Shown here in pieces: positions 8,069 to 17,060 of a stretch of 43,911 bases of DNA. The translations under genes were made by a program, and so were the position numbers. The stretch is from Natronobacillus azotifigens. GTDB lineage: Bacteria; Bacillota; Bacilli; Bacillales; Amphibacillaceae. How positions within the stretch are numbered: position 1 is the first letter of the stretch; every line of letters begins with the position of its first letter. The notes under the pieces are model-generated. The model worked only from the letters and a program-made list of their open reading frames with translations. It was not told where the DNA came from and searched no databases. The stretch spans positions 1 through 43,911 of the forward strand of contig NZ_JAPRAT010000034.1 of NCBI RefSeq assembly GCF_026805325.1, read 5' to 3'.

Positions 8069-8776
8069 TTATTTCATGTTATTTTTTAAAAAATTAAGCA
8101 GTTCAGATGGAGTGCTTGCTTCGAAGTCGGCTTTTACCTCATCATCTTCAGGTTTTCGTTTTCGATGGTTAAACCAAATTGCCTTCCACCCTACTTGTTT
8201 GGCACCAATAATATCGTTGACGAAAGCGTCACCTATATAAATCGTTTTGCTCGGGTCTAGCTGCAACTGTTCTTCAATAAAAAGGAAGGGCTCTTTTTTT
8301 GGTTTTGCGTAACCAATTGTTCCAGAGATGAAGAAATGTGATTCGGGAATCCATTTGGATAATCCCAGTTGTTTGATTTTCATCGTTTGATGTTCGGTTC
8401 CACCATTAGTTAATACGGCAAGCTGTTTGTTTTGCGCCTTTAAATAATCGAGTAATTGCTCTACCTCTTTAAATAGTGTTATTTCTTTTTGACGTGCTAA
8501 ATAATTGGTTTGAAAAGCCACTGCTTCGTCATAGGTGATGGAAATGTTATAATCTCGACAAGCTTCTGTAATGCGATATGTTTGCAGTTTTAATGTAGAA
8601 ATTTCCCCCGCCTGCTCTTGCTCGAATAAATCATCACTATGTTTTCGACTAGCTAAATAGAGTTGATTGACTTCATCTGTTGATAATGTAAGTTGGAATG
8701 TCTCTTCCAATGCTTTTTTAAATGGAAACTGTTGATCATACAACGTGTCATCGACATCAAAAATAATAGTTTTCAC
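8069..8776 (-). CDS. HAD-superfamily hydrolase (YjjG/HAD-IA type)
   Basis: The 235-residue cytosolic phosphatase-like protein has all four HAD motifs. DVDDT near the N-terminus holds the nucleophile and acid aspartates (Asp7, Asp9). LTNGG holds the motif II Thr. A lysine in KPKKEP is motif III, and IYIGDAFVND is motif IV. A helical C1 cap (about residues 15-95) places it in the HAD-IA group with noncanonical nucleotidases and haloacid dehalogenases. A nucleotide or sugar phosphate is the likely substrate; it cannot be fixed from sequence. The start is GTG 8776 with a GGGGG stretch upstream. It is convergent with the GltS-like gene and stands alone. Confidence 0.85.
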   Translation of the reverse strand: MKTIIFDVDDTLYDQQFPFKKALEETFQLTLSTDEVNQLYLASRKHSDDLFEQEQAGEISTLKLQTYRITEACRDYNISITYDEAVAFQTNYLARQKEITLFKEVEQLLDYLKAQNKQLAVLTNGGTEHQTMKIKQLGLSKWIPESHFFISGTIGYAKPKKEPFLFIEEQLQLDPSKTIYIGDAFVNDIIGAKQVGWKAIWFNHRKRKPEDDEVKADFEASTPSELLNFLKNNMK

Positions 8777-9030
8777 AAGTTATCCCCCAAATTTTTTTCT
8801 CTTTCTATTATCATATCACGCTAGAGTAGCGAATGGCATGAATGATTTTTCTACTAATAAAAATAGTTGCTTAAATTTTGAGAAAATTTAGAGTTGAAAG
8901 TAAATAGAAACATTGATAAAATGTTCACAATGATAAGTGATGATAACGTGTTGTTTTCTATTTTCTTCATGAGCAGTTAAGCTGAGGACAATCGTTCATA
9001 AAAGTAAGGAAACATTTCCTTATTTCTTTT

Positions 9031-9210
9031 TATCCCGGAGCAGCCGTCCGTAAGACTCCCACTTCAAAACAACGAGAAAAGCAAGTTGTTACAGTGGGAG
9101 TACCGGACGCTAGCACCCCGAATGGTTCAAGGGCCTTTAGGTCATCCTTTAGGACTAACAATCAGTGGGGGAATAACTAAAAACCCCTACTGATTAAAGT
9201 TTCACTTTAT
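9031..9210 (+). repeat. Family A 180-bp two-hairpin element, copy 1 (full)
   Basis: Full-length copy. It begins TATCCCGGAGC and ends TTTCACTTTAT. Hairpin 1 is an outer CGTCCG/CGGACG stem enclosing ACTCCCACT/AGTGGGAGT. Hairpin 2 is ATCAGTGGGG paired with CCCCTACTGAT. Between them lie two direct CCTTTAGG repeats. It sits 35 bases before serC. It has no reading frame and no terminal inverted repeats. Confidence 0.9.
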
Positions 9211-9245
9211 CGATCAATTAAAATAAATAGAATAGGTGTGATGAC

Positions 9246-10334
9246 ATGAGTAGAGTTTATAATTTTTCAGCAGGTCCATCCATGCTCCCTTTAACTGTCT
9301 TAGAAAAGGCGCAAAAAGAGTTAACGAGTTATCATGGATCCGGTATGTCTGTTATGGAGTTAAGTCACCGTTCCGGTTTGTTTACGGATATTATTACCGA
9401 GGCAGAACAACTGTTAAGAGAATTAATGCAAATACCGGATAACTATAAAGTGTTATTTATTCAAGGTGGTGCTTCACAACAATTTGCGATGGTTCCAATG
9501 AATTTGCTTGTACATAGTAAAAAAGCAGATTATATTCATACAGGATCTTGGTCGAAAAAGGCCATTCAAGAGGCGAAAAAATTTGGAGACATTCGTGTAG
9601 TTGCTTCTTCAGAGGATAAGAATTTCTCTTACATTCCTAAAGTAGATGCAAGCATGATAGATCCAGAGGCAGATTATGTTCATATTACAACCAACAATAC
9701 GATTGAAGGAACTGTATATAATGAACTTCCTGACACTGGGAATGTTCCTTTAGTTGCTGACATGTCGTCCAATATATTATCTGAAGTAATTGATGTGTCG
9801 AAATTTGGTATTATTTATGCTGGTGCACAGAAAAACTTAGGACCAGCTGGATTAACTGTTGTCATCATACGTGATGATTTAATTGGAAATGCAACGGATA
9901 CTTGTCCGACGATGCTTGATTATAAAACACACAGCGAAAGTGGCTCATTGTACAATACACCACCGACCTTCGCTGTTTATATGGCAAAACTTGTTTTTGA
10001 ATGGATTAAGTCTCTAGGTGGCTTGAAAGAAATGGAAGAGATCAATCGAGAGAAAGCAAAAAAATTGTATGATTATATTGAAGCTTCTGATCTGTTTGTA
10101 TCACCTATCAATCCAGCAGATCGATCGCTGATGAACATTCCGTTTGTAACGAAGGATTCTGACAAGGAAATAGAAGCGGCTTTCGTAAAAGAAGCACAAG
10201 CTGCTGGTCTAGAAACGCTAAAAGGTCACCGTTCTGTAGGGGGAATGCGAGCAAGCATCTACAACGCGATGCCAGTAGAAGGTGTCGATGCGTTAGTGGC
10301 ATTTATGAAAGAATTTGAGGAGAAGCATAAATAG
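9246..10334 (+). CDS. serC: Phosphoserine aminotransferase
   Basis: PLP enzyme that converts 3-phosphohydroxypyruvate and glutamate to phosphoserine and 2-oxoglutarate, the second step of serine synthesis; it also acts in pyridoxal phosphate synthesis in some bacteria. At 362 residues it has normal SerC length. It opens with NFSAGPS, carries GGASQQF near residue 74, an Asp172-containing ADMSSN that holds the cofactor, and Lys196 in [10 protein letters not shown] that binds PLP. AGGTGTG lies just upstream of the ATG. No partner gene follows. A family A repeat ends 35 bases before the start, leaving little room for a separate promoter. Confidence 0.96.
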   Translation: MSRVYNFSAGPSMLPLTVLEKAQKELTSYHGSGMSVMELSHRSGLFTDIITEAEQLLRELMQIPDNYKVLFIQGGASQQFAMVPMNLLVHSKKADYIHTGSWSKKAIQEAKKFGDIRVVASSEDKNFSYIPKVDASMIDPEADYVHITTNNTIEGTVYNELPDTGNVPLVADMSSNILSEVIDVSKFGIIYAGAQKNLGPAGLTVVIIRDDLIGNATDTCPTMLDYKTHSESGSLYNTPPTFAVYMAKLVFEWIKSLGGLKEMEEINREKAKKLYDYIEASDLFVSPINPADRSLMNIPFVTKDSDKEIEAAFVKEAQAAGLETLKGHRSVGGMRASIYNAMPVEGVDALVAFMKEFEEKHK

Positions 10335-10387
10335 TGATAGATTTACCCGTGGTAGTTGAAGCGTTGGCTTATACTACCACGAAAAAG

Positions 10388-10418
10388 ACAGATGGTCATT
10401 TAAGATCATCTGTTTTTT
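10388..10418 (+). terminator. Terminator after serC
   Basis: ACAGATGGTC and GATCATCTGT form a 10-bp stem (one G-T pair) with a 6-base loop and a six-T run. Confidence 0.85.
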
Positions 10419-10539
10419 CGTATAAAATAGTATATGCATTTTCGCTCTATGCCGGTATTTTTAGCTGTTATACCTTTAAAATAGATGCAACAGAGTTCCT
10501 AGCACACCCAATCCTTTTGAAAAACAACAGGAAGCTATA

Positions 10540-10690
10540 TTTTGAAAGGGACTGATGGTGACAAGAAACCGCATGTTGGAAAGCATCTGTCTGTAACTGG
10601 AGTGCTATGCAGACACTATGTGAAAGCCACGAAAGGACTGGGCGCTGTTTGCCCATAGAACGGATGTATTAAGCAACCCTTATATTGCTA
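10540..10690. other. Non-coding stretch with possible RNA structure
   Basis: No gene is visible between serC and the GH43 gene. The stretch starts with CTGATGGTGACAAG, which resembles the family B repeat. It then holds short nested complementarities (GTCTG/CAGAC about 10589-10614, CTATG/CATAG about 10616-10658, TGGGC/GCCCA about 10638-10657). This could be a decayed repeat or a small RNA; no known RNA family was recognised. Confidence 0.25.
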
Positions 10691-10705
10691 AAACAGAAAA
10701 ACTTA

Positions 10706-10734
10706 TTGACAAGAATGAAGTTGATTTATAAAAT
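10706..10734 (+). promoter_or_regulatory. Promoter of the GH43 arabinanase-like gene
   Basis: TTGACA (10706-10711), 17-base spacer, TAAAAT (10729-10734). Transcription would begin near 10741, giving a leader of about 95 bases that includes the hairpin at 10754. Confidence 0.7.
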
Positions 10735-10753
10735 GTAAGTACAAGTTGAAGTT

Positions 10754-10792
10754 GAAGAGCTCCATTTCGTTTAGCTCTTCGCTATTTTTTTT
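10754..10792 (+). terminator. Terminator-like hairpin in the GH43 leader
   Basis: GAAGAGCT and AGCTCTTC pair around an 11-base loop, followed by GCTATTTTTTTT. It lies between the predicted promoter and the gene, so it would stop most transcripts unless antitermination occurs. No RAT-type antiterminator target was recognised. Confidence 0.65.
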
Positions 10793-10800
10793 GACAAAAA

Positions 10801-10814
10801 TGTATCCGCTTTCA
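10801..10814 (+). promoter_or_regulatory. cre-like operator before the GH43 gene
   Basis: TGTATCCGCTTTCA matches the CcpA catabolite-response consensus TGWAANCGNTNWCA at all but one fixed position. It lies downstream of the promoter and just before the ribosome site, where CcpA would act as a roadblock. The LacI-family regulator encoded at 13713 is an alternative binder. Confidence 0.6.
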
Positions 10815-10834
10815 AAATTAGAAGGGGTGAAAAG

Positions 10835-13408
10835 ATGAAGAGAAAACAGGTAACCGTAATAGGATTATTAGTCATAGTAATTGCTGTTGTAGCTTTTGCT
10901 ATCCTAGTTAGTAATGATGAACAAGATAGTGTGGATGAACGAGAAAATAATACCTCCGATCTATCACAAAATGAGAGAGAACAAAGGGACACACCGAGCT
11001 TTAGTAACGTCTCTGTACATGATCCATCAATTATTAAGGTGGACGATACATTCTACGTCTTTGGTACACATGTAGAGGCTGCAAGATCAACAGACTTAAT
11101 GAATTGGACAAGATTTACAAATGGGTATACAACACCAAACAATACACTATTCGGTGATTTATCAGCAAACCTAGCTGAATCATTTGAATGGGCTGGGGAA
11201 AACGACGCAGATAGTTTTGGTGGCTTTGCTGTTTGGGCACCAGAGATTTTTTGGAATGAACATTATATCAATGAGGATGGATCAACTGGTGCGTATATGA
11301 TGCATTATAGTGCATCTTCTACTTATATTCGCTCAGCAATTGGTTTTGCAGTATCGCAGGAGATTGAAGGTCCGTATGAATATGTAGATACAATAGTTTA
11401 TTCAGGTTTCACAGAAAATGAAACTTATGATGAGAACAGTGATGTTAACAAACAATGGGAAAATACCCACTTACCTGAATTGATTGATCAGGGAATCATT
11501 AGTGGTGAAAATAACAGATGGTTCGATGCGGATGGTACTTATAACAATCGCGATTACCCGAATGCAATTGATGCAAATATCTTCTTTGATGAAGACGACC
11601 GTTTATGGATGACATACGGTTCTTGGTCTGGCGGCATTTTCTTATTAGAACTAGATAAAGAAACAGGAGAGGTATTGTATCCTGGTGAAGATGGGGAAAC
11701 AGAGGATGGTAGAATGATAGATCGTTATTTTGGAACGAAAATATCTGGAGGGTACTGGAAGTCTGGAGAAGGTCCTTACGTACAATATAACCCGAACAAT
11801 GGTTATTATTACTTGTATGTGACGTATGGTTGGTTAGAAGCGGATGGTGCTTATCATATGAGACAGTTCCGTTCGGAAAGTCCAGAGGGCCCATATGTTG
11901 ATGCCGATGGACAACCAGCTGTGTTGCCAGGAGATGTGAGTAACGCACAGTTTGGTAACAAGTTAATGGGGAATTTCGTGTTTGACCGTCAATTAGGTGA
12001 TCCTGGAATGGGTACGGGTGTTGGTTACATGTCACCGGGTCATAATTCCGTCTACTTCGATCCAGATACAGAGGAAGAATTCTTAGTTTTTCACGCACGG
12101 TTTCCGAATAGAGGAGAAGCACACGAGGTTCGTATACATCAGATGTTTATGAACCAAAATGGTTGGCCAGTAGTAGCGCCACATCGTTATTCAGGAGAGT
12201 CGTTAGATGATTCCATTCGTGTTGCAGATATCATTGGGGAATACAAATATATCAACCACGGAAAAGACAACAGTACAGAGTTAAAAGCTTCTCGTATTAT
12301 CGAACTACATGAAGACGGAACACTGACAGGTGATGTTGATGGAACGTGGGAGCATGATGAGTATTTTGTTGAAATAACGATCAATAATATTACTTATTAT
12401 GGTGTATTGGTTGAGGTTTGGGATCCTACTGTTGGAGATTATGTCCTTTCCTTCACTGCACTATCAGACCGAGGTGTTTCGATCTGGGGTACGCAAACGG
12501 GAGTATACGATCGAACAGAACAAGAGATTGTTGAAACCGTAGAAGATCAATTGAGAATCGGGAATACGAGTAATGTGGTTAGTAATTTAACGTTACCAAC
12601 AACGGCTTCTCAAGGTACGGTTATTACGTGGGAATCTTCGGATGAGCGTATTATATCAGAAGATGGTTCTGTGACACGCCCAGTCGATGAAGAAGGCGAG
12701 GTTACAATCACGGCTACGATTACAAATGGAGATGCAACGGTAACGAAAGTATTTATGGTTCAAGTAATGCCTAGACGTGAAGTAGGATTAGTAGCCCATT
12801 TTGCTCTTGATGGAGATTTTTCTGATGAAACAGGAGGATTTCATGATGCGACGGTTACTGGAGATCGTATTGATAACCATGGTGGAAACATTACCTTTAC
12901 AGAAGGTTTGAATGGACAAGCAGCAGTTTTTGATGGTCAGTCGGGAATTCGCTTACCAGAGGGTTTGATTGTTGGAGATTCCTATACTGTATCGTTGTGG
13001 GTAGCGCCTGAAGAGTTTACCCAGCACACAACAAGCTTCTTTGGAGCGATGAATCCAGATAGTTGGATTAGTATAGTCCCTTATGCACATAATAATGAAA
13101 CGATAATTTGGTCAGGAAGTGAGGAGTGGTATGATGCCTCGGCTGGCTCACGAATACAAGCGAATGAATGGTCTCATTTAGCGTTCACTGTAGACGGTGA
13201 TATCATAAGTGTATTCGTTAATGGAGAAGAGCAATTTGTGGGTGATGATTTCCCAGATCGCTTTACTTCAGGAGATGGCTACTTTGGTTTAGGTGTAAAC
13301 CATTGGGATACACCATATCAAGGGTTAATAGATGACTTGTATATATACAATGGTGCTCTGTCTACACAAGAAGTAGCAGACAAATACAATCAGTTTGCGA
13401 ATAATTAA
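10835..13408 (+). CDS. Extracellular GH43 arabinanase-like enzyme with Ig-like and LamG-type domains
   Basis: The 857-residue protein has an N-terminal signal or anchor helix (residues 6-26) without a lipobox, then an acidic linker. A GH43 five-bladed propeller follows (about 55-455) with base Asp63 in HDPSI, Asp246 in DANIF, acid Glu312 in GEGPY, and His403 in PGHNS. This layout resembles endo-1,5-alpha-L-arabinanases such as B. subtilis Abn2. About 465-570 is a lipocalin-like beta domain found after such catalytic domains, about 573-655 an atrophied bacterial Ig domain (VITWESSDERIIS), and about 662-857 a LamG/concanavalin-like domain, probably for binding glycans. The protein is strongly acidic, which suits secretion in salty medium. 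The ATG has AAGGGG upstream. Control is likely through the cre-like box and leader hairpin. Confidence 0.88.
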   Translation: MKRKQVTVIGLLVIVIAVVAFAILVSNDEQDSVDERENNTSDLSQNEREQRDTPSFSNVSVHDPSIIKVDDTFYVFGTHVEAARSTDLMNWTRFTNGYTTPNNTLFGDLSANLAESFEWAGENDADSFGGFAVWAPEIFWNEHYINEDGSTGAYMMHYSASSTYIRSAIGFAVSQEIEGPYEYVDTIVYSGFTENETYDENSDVNKQWENTHLPELIDQGIISGENNRWFDADGTYNNRDYPNAIDANIFFDEDDRLWMTYGSWSGGIFLLELDKETGEVLYPGEDGETEDGRMIDRYFGTKISGGYWKSGEGPYVQYNPNNGYYYLYVTYGWLEADGAYHMRQFRSESPEGPYVDADGQPAVLPGDVSNAQFGNKLMGNFVFDRQLGDPGMGTGVGYMSPGHNSVYFDPDTEEEFLVFHARFPNRGEAHEVRIHQMFMNQNGWPVVAPHRYSGESLDDSIRVADIIGEYKYINHGKDNSTELKASRIIELHEDGTLTGDVDGTWEHDEYFVEITINNITYYGVLVEVWDPTVGDYVLSFTALSDRGVSIWGTQTGVYDRTEQEIVETVEDQLRIGNTSNVVSNLTLPTTASQGTVITWESSDERIISEDGSVTRPVDEEGEVTITATITNGDATVTKVFMVQVMPRREVGLVAHFALDGDFSDETGGFHDATVTGDRIDNHGGNITFTEGLNGQAAVFDGQSGIRLPEGLIVGDSYTVSLWVAPEEFTQHTTSFFGAMNPDSWISIVPYAHNNETIIWSGSEEWYDASAGSRIQANEWSHLAFTVDGDIISVFVNGEEQFVGDDFPDRFTSGDGYFGLGVNHWDTPYQGLIDDLYIYNGALSTQEVADKYNQFANN

Positions 13409-13455
13409 GGTTATTTAAAGTAAGGTTAAATGGATGCAACAATTTTTCTATAACA

Positions 13456-13618
13456 GTAGGGTCTGATGGTTGCTTTCCCATAAGTAAAACGACAGATGGC
13501 CATTCATGGTCATCTGTCGTTTTACTTATGGGAAAGTGTCACACTATAGCGTGACAGGACAAGTGTTCGCTTGTCACCATCAGCTCCTTACAAACTATAG
13601 CTTCTTGTTGTTTCATTT
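13456..13618. repeat. Family B element with a 29-bp inverted repeat inside
   Basis: The element opens with TAGGGTCTGATGGT and later has ACCATCAG, as in the compact copy at 18196. In between are two parts. One is a 29-bp inverted repeat with a 4-base loop (arms 13474-13502 and 13507-13535, one G-T pair). The other is the double hairpin GTCAC...GTGAC / GACAAG...CTTGTC (13538-13577) shared with 364-412. The tail CTATAGCTTCTTGTTGTTT is also shared with 18240-18261. There is no coding capacity. The long stem may also end transcription from the GH43 gene, although it lacks a T-run. Confidence 0.7.
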
Positions 13619-13639
13619 ATAAAAATATCTAAAGGTAGT

Positions 13640-13681
13640 AACTTAACTTCTTTTGAAAACACTTTCAAAAGAAGTTAAGTT
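13640..13681. repeat. Perfect 19-bp inverted repeat with cre-like centre
   Basis: Arms 13640-13658 and 13663-13681 are perfectly complementary around ACAC. The centre, TGAAAACACTTTCA (13654-13667), is one base off a symmetrical cre box (CA where CG is expected). It lies between the convergent GH43 and LacI genes, 32 bases past the regulator's stop. No T-run follows on either strand, so it is not a standard terminator. Confidence 0.75.
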
Positions 13682-13712
13682 CGTAAATTCAATCGTAAAA
13701 GCAACTTGATTG

Positions 13713-14735
13713 TTAATTTATATTTTTTGTAGAGTTTCGAAACTTGATTGAATATGGGATAATAATTCGTTTGGCAGGTTCTTCTTTGTGCTTTAATTTT
13801 TCAATTAAACACTTGGCAGATTGAACACCTAACATATAAATTTGAATATCAACCGTTGTAAGAGCTGGGCGAATAAGCTCTGATAAGTAAAGATTGTTAA
13901 AACTAGTAATCGATACGTCTTCTGGACAGTCGACACCAAATTCTTCAAGCATATTGATAACACCTAAGCTCATCATATCATCAGCGATTACCATAGCCGT
14001 TGGTGGCTTTTTTAGCGAGAATAATCGTTCAACGGCTTTTCTACCACTAGATCGTAAAAACTCATCATGAACAATATAGTCATCTTTAAAGTCTAAATTC
14101 GCTTTCTTTAGTGCGGAACGATAACCACGCAAACGGTCCATTGTCACGACAAGATCTGTTGTTCCACCGATGAAGGCTATATGTCGATGACCGTAGTCGA
14201 TTAAATGATTGGTTAATTCTAGGCTTGCATGATAATTATCATTGTCAACATATGTAATTCTGCTTTCTTGTTCATATGGTTTACCAATAACAACAAAAGG
14301 AAAATTTGCTTCAACAAGGAAGTCCATAATTGGATCAGCCACACGGGAATATAGTAATATCATCCCATCAACTCGATTTCCGTATACCATTCGTTTAACC
14401 TCTTCAAATAATTGCTCGTCATTCCCACCTGTAGAAACGTAAAGGGAATATTCTGTTTCATGAGCCGTACTACCAATCCCTCTTAAAACCTCTGGGAAAA
14501 AGGGGTTTTGTAATGCCGTTTCAGCAGAAGAGGGCATAATTACTCCGATTGCTTGTGAGGAACGAACGGCTAAATTACGTGCATTAACATTTGGATAATA
14601 TCCAAGCTCCTTCATTGCTTTTCTAACCCTTTTTTTCGTATCTAAACTTATTCGAGAACTGTCTGCAATTACCCGAGAAACTGTGGACGGAGCCACATTT
14701 GCTCTTTTTGCAACATCTTTAATTGTAACAACCAT
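13713..14735 (-). CDS. LacI-family transcriptional regulator
   Basis: DNA-binding sugar-responsive regulator of 340 residues. The N-terminal helix-turn-helix (TIKDVAKRANVAPSTVSRVI, about residues 4-23) and hinge helix (LGYYPNVNARNLA) are typical. A periplasmic-binding-protein-like effector domain follows (IGVIMPSSAE..., VDGMILLYSR, HIAFIGG, PTAMVIADDMMSLG). Length and sequence style suggest a MalR-like maltose/maltodextrin regulator; the effector is not certain. I chose ATG 14735 because the family starts within a few residues of TIKDVA; a 28-residue upstream extension to 14819 looks spurious. It is divergent from the neopullulanase gene and convergent with the GH43 gene, so it probably controls one or both. 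Confidence 0.9.
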   Translation of the reverse strand: MVVTIKDVAKRANVAPSTVSRVIADSSRISLDTKKRVRKAMKELGYYPNVNARNLAVRSSQAIGVIMPSSAETALQNPFFPEVLRGIGSTAHETEYSLYVSTGGNDEQLFEEVKRMVYGNRVDGMILLYSRVADPIMDFLVEANFPFVVIGKPYEQESRITYVDNDNYHASLELTNHLIDYGHRHIAFIGGTTDLVVTMDRLRGYRSALKKANLDFKDDYIVHDEFLRSSGRKAVERLFSLKKPPTAMVIADDMMSLGVINMLEEFGVDCPEDVSITSFNNLYLSELIRPALTTVDIQIYMLGVQSAKCLIEKLKHKEEPAKRIIIPYSIKFRNSTKNIN

Positions 14736-14842
14736 ACACTCTTCATCCTCTATATAATAATCAAAAATCATTCTATACAATAAATCATCTGTCGTAACTG
14801 AATTTAAAATGCTTTCCATTGATAAAATCGTATATAAGTCCT

Positions 14843-14871
14843 ATTATATACAAAGTAAATTGCTTTGAAAA
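14843..14871 (-). promoter_or_regulatory. Promoter of the LacI-family gene
   Basis: On the minus strand: TTTTCA, 17 bases, TATAAT. This would give a leader of about 100 bases. The -35 match is weak. Confidence 0.4.
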
Positions 14872-15050
14872 CAGCTTCAGAGGAAATACTGACAGAATAT
14901 TATCAACCATATTGTGAAAAAAGAAAAAACAAATCAAAAGATATTGAATATTCTTGCTGGCATCTTCGTGCAAACGAATGCGCTTTTGGTTGAAAAAAGC
15001 AGGTGAAATAATAATTACCGGTTATTTCGAAAAAATATGCACGAAAGATA

Positions 15051-15079
15051 TTGACGACTCAAACCGAAATGTATATAAT
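15051..15079 (+). promoter_or_regulatory. Promoter and putative operator of the neopullulanase gene
   Basis: TTGACG (15051-15056), 17-base spacer, TATAAT (15074-15079): a strong sigma-A match. TAAACGTTAACA follows directly (15079-15090). Its central ACGT and near symmetry resemble LacI-family operators, placed where a repressor would cover the start point. Confidence 0.7.
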
Positions 15080-15115
15080 AAACGTTAACAATTGAAGGGC
15101 AATGTAGAGAAACAA

Positions 15116-15178
15116 CCCCGGCTTATTTTTTCTATAGTTCTTATCAAAAAGAACCAGTAGAAATAAGTCGGTTTTTTT
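15116..15178 (+). terminator. Terminator-like branched hairpin in the neopullulanase leader
   Basis: CCGGCTTATTT (15118-15128) pairs with AAATAAGTCGG (15161-15171). An inner GTTCTT/AAGAAC hairpin (15137-15154) sits in the loop, and a seven-T run follows. It lies between promoter and start codon, parallel to the arrangement at the GH43 gene. Confidence 0.7.
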
Positions 15179-15188
15179 GATTAGGTAA

Positions 15189-15202
15189 TGAAATCGTTTG
15201 CG
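15189..15202 (+). promoter_or_regulatory. Possible cre/LacI-type box before the neopullulanase gene
   Basis: TGAAATCGTTTGCG matches the cre consensus with two mismatches. A related GCAAACGA core occurs in reverse orientation at about 14971-14978 in the same divergent region. It could bind CcpA or the adjacent regulator. Confidence 0.35.
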
Positions 15203-15237
15203 CGAATGGATGAAAACTATTGATAGGAGAGTGTAAA

Positions 15238-17001
15238 ATGTTTAGAGAAGCGATTTATCATCGTCCACTTAATGAATATGCCTACGCGTATGATGAAGAA
15301 ACCTTTCATATTATGTTGCGTACAAAAGCTAATGATGTAAATGACGTCACCTTAATTCATGGTGATCCTTATGATTTCGAAAAAGAGACATGGAGATACC
15401 AAAAAACAGAAATGACGAAAACAGGTTCAACGCAATATTTTGATTATTGGAAAGTAGCAATACGTCCATCTTTTAAACGATTACGGTACGCATTTCAATG
15501 CCAATCCTTAAATGGTGATGCTGTTATTTATACAGAACGTGGTTTTTTCGATCACCCTCCAGCAGACATAGGAAACTACTTTTGCTTGCCGTTTTTGCAT
15601 GCTATTGATTCCTTTCAAGCACCAGAATGGGTGAAAGACACCGTTTGGTATCAGATTTTCCCTGAACGTTTTGCCAATGGTGATCCAACAAATGATCCAG
15701 CGAATACCCTACCTTGGGGGAGTGCTGCTCCAGCAGTAGATTCTTTTTTTGGGGGAGATTTCCAAGGTGTTATTAATCATCTTGATCATCTTGAGAAGCT
15801 TGGGATAACAGGGATTTACTTTTGCCCAATATTCAAAGCACCAACGAACCACAAGTACGATACGGTTGATTATATGGAAATCGATCCGCAATTTGGGGAT
15901 AAAAAAACATTTAAACGTCTTGTAAAAGCATGTCATGAAAGAGGAATTCGTGTCATGTTAGATGCGGTGTTTAATCACAGCGGATATTATTTTGAACCTT
16001 TTCAAGATGTTTTGCGACTTGGTGAGCATTCGGAATATAAAGATTGGTTTCATATAAGAAATTTCCCTATTGAAACGGCTCCTATCCCTAACTACGATGC
16101 ATTTGGCTTTGTAGCGAATATGCCGAAATTGAATACGGCAAACCCAAAAGTGAAGGAATATTTATTACAGGTAGCTCGCTATTGGATTGAAGAGTTTGAT
16201 ATTGATGGCTGGCGTCTAGATGTTGCCAATGAAGTTGATCATGCTTTCTGGCGTGATTTTCGTCAAGTGGTCAAACAAGCAAAGCCTGATGCCTATATTT
16301 TAGGGGAGATATGGCACGATTCCATGCCATGGCTTCAAGGGGATCAATTTGATGCAGTAATGAATTATCCTTTTACTCATGGTGTTATCGAATTTTTTGC
16401 AAAGCATGCGATGAATTCTTTGGAGTTCAGAGATAGTATTACCAATGTACTTCACATGTACCCGCAAAATGTAAATGAACAAGCTTTTAATTTATTAGAT
16501 AGCCATGACACCGCGCGTATATTATCATTAGCTAAAGGCGTTAAAGCTCGTGTTCGTTTAATGTATATTTTTCAACTTTCTTTTATTGGCACGCCTTGTT
16601 TATATTATGGGGATGAAATTGGAATGACAGGTGAAAATGATCCCGGTTGCCGTGCTTGTATGGAATGGGACCCTTCAAATCAGGATCAAGACTTATTCAA
16701 GTTTGTTCAACAGTTAATTTCTATGCGAAAAGCTTATGATGCCTTTGGAAATGGAACAACGTTTAAATTTTTGGATACAGAAGAACAGGAAAATATTGTT
16801 GTTTATGTGAAAGAGACAAAAGAAGAACGTTTGATTTTTGTCTTAAACAATTGTGAACAAGCCTATAGTTTAGAAATAAGTGAGTTAGCAGGTTTTAAAG
16901 GAAAAGAGCTATTTAGTGAACAGGAAATTCAATTTGATAAACAAGCGAAAATTTCACTTGTTCCGTATGGTTATAGATGCTATCATCAACAAAAAAACTA
17001 A
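15238..17001 (+). CDS. Neopullulanase/cyclomaltodextrinase (GH13, YvdF-like)
   Basis: Intracellular glucan hydrolase of 587 residues that should cleave pullulan, cyclodextrins and maltodextrins. The family's N-terminal domain (residues 1-120) precedes the GH13 barrel. Region I is DAVFNH (242-247); region II GWRLDVANE has nucleophile Asp328; region III ILGEIWHD has acid Glu357; region IV NLLDSHD has His423-Asp424; and MPKLN is region V. A small beta domain ends the protein. No signal peptide is present, so imported dextrins are the substrates. ATG 15238 has AGGAG 8 bases before it; an in-frame TTG at 15220 is less likely. No transporter for maltodextrin is in the window. Confidence 0.94.
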   Translation: MFREAIYHRPLNEYAYAYDEETFHIMLRTKANDVNDVTLIHGDPYDFEKETWRYQKTEMTKTGSTQYFDYWKVAIRPSFKRLRYAFQCQSLNGDAVIYTERGFFDHPPADIGNYFCLPFLHAIDSFQAPEWVKDTVWYQIFPERFANGDPTNDPANTLPWGSAAPAVDSFFGGDFQGVINHLDHLEKLGITGIYFCPIFKAPTNHKYDTVDYMEIDPQFGDKKTFKRLVKACHERGIRVMLDAVFNHSGYYFEPFQDVLRLGEHSEYKDWFHIRNFPIETAPIPNYDAFGFVANMPKLNTANPKVKEYLLQVARYWIEEFDIDGWRLDVANEVDHAFWRDFRQVVKQAKPDAYILGEIWHDSMPWLQGDQFDAVMNYPFTHGVIEFFAKHAMNSLEFRDSITNVLHMYPQNVNEQAFNLLDSHDTARILSLAKGVKARVRLMYIFQLSFIGTPCLYYGDEIGMTGENDPGCRACMEWDPSNQDQDLFKFVQQLISMRKAYDAFGNGTTFKFLDTEEQENIVVYVKETKEERLIFVLNNCEQAYSLEISELAGFKGKELFSEQEIQFDKQAKISLVPYGYRCYHQQKN

Positions 17002-17060
17002 GCTTAGAAACGTGAGGCTGAAATCAGTTGTTTTTTCTTTACGTATCACATGGAGATAAA

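Noticed and set aside
10791..10819. A second TTGACA with a weak -10 right before the GH43 gene
   Set aside because: The start point would fall in the ribosome site, and the -10 (AAAATT) is poor; the TTGACA is partly the T-run of the hairpin.
11499..12122. 207-codon frame opposite the GH43 gene
   Set aside because: Antisense shadow of a strongly coding region with intact catalytic motifs; biased composition and no start signals.
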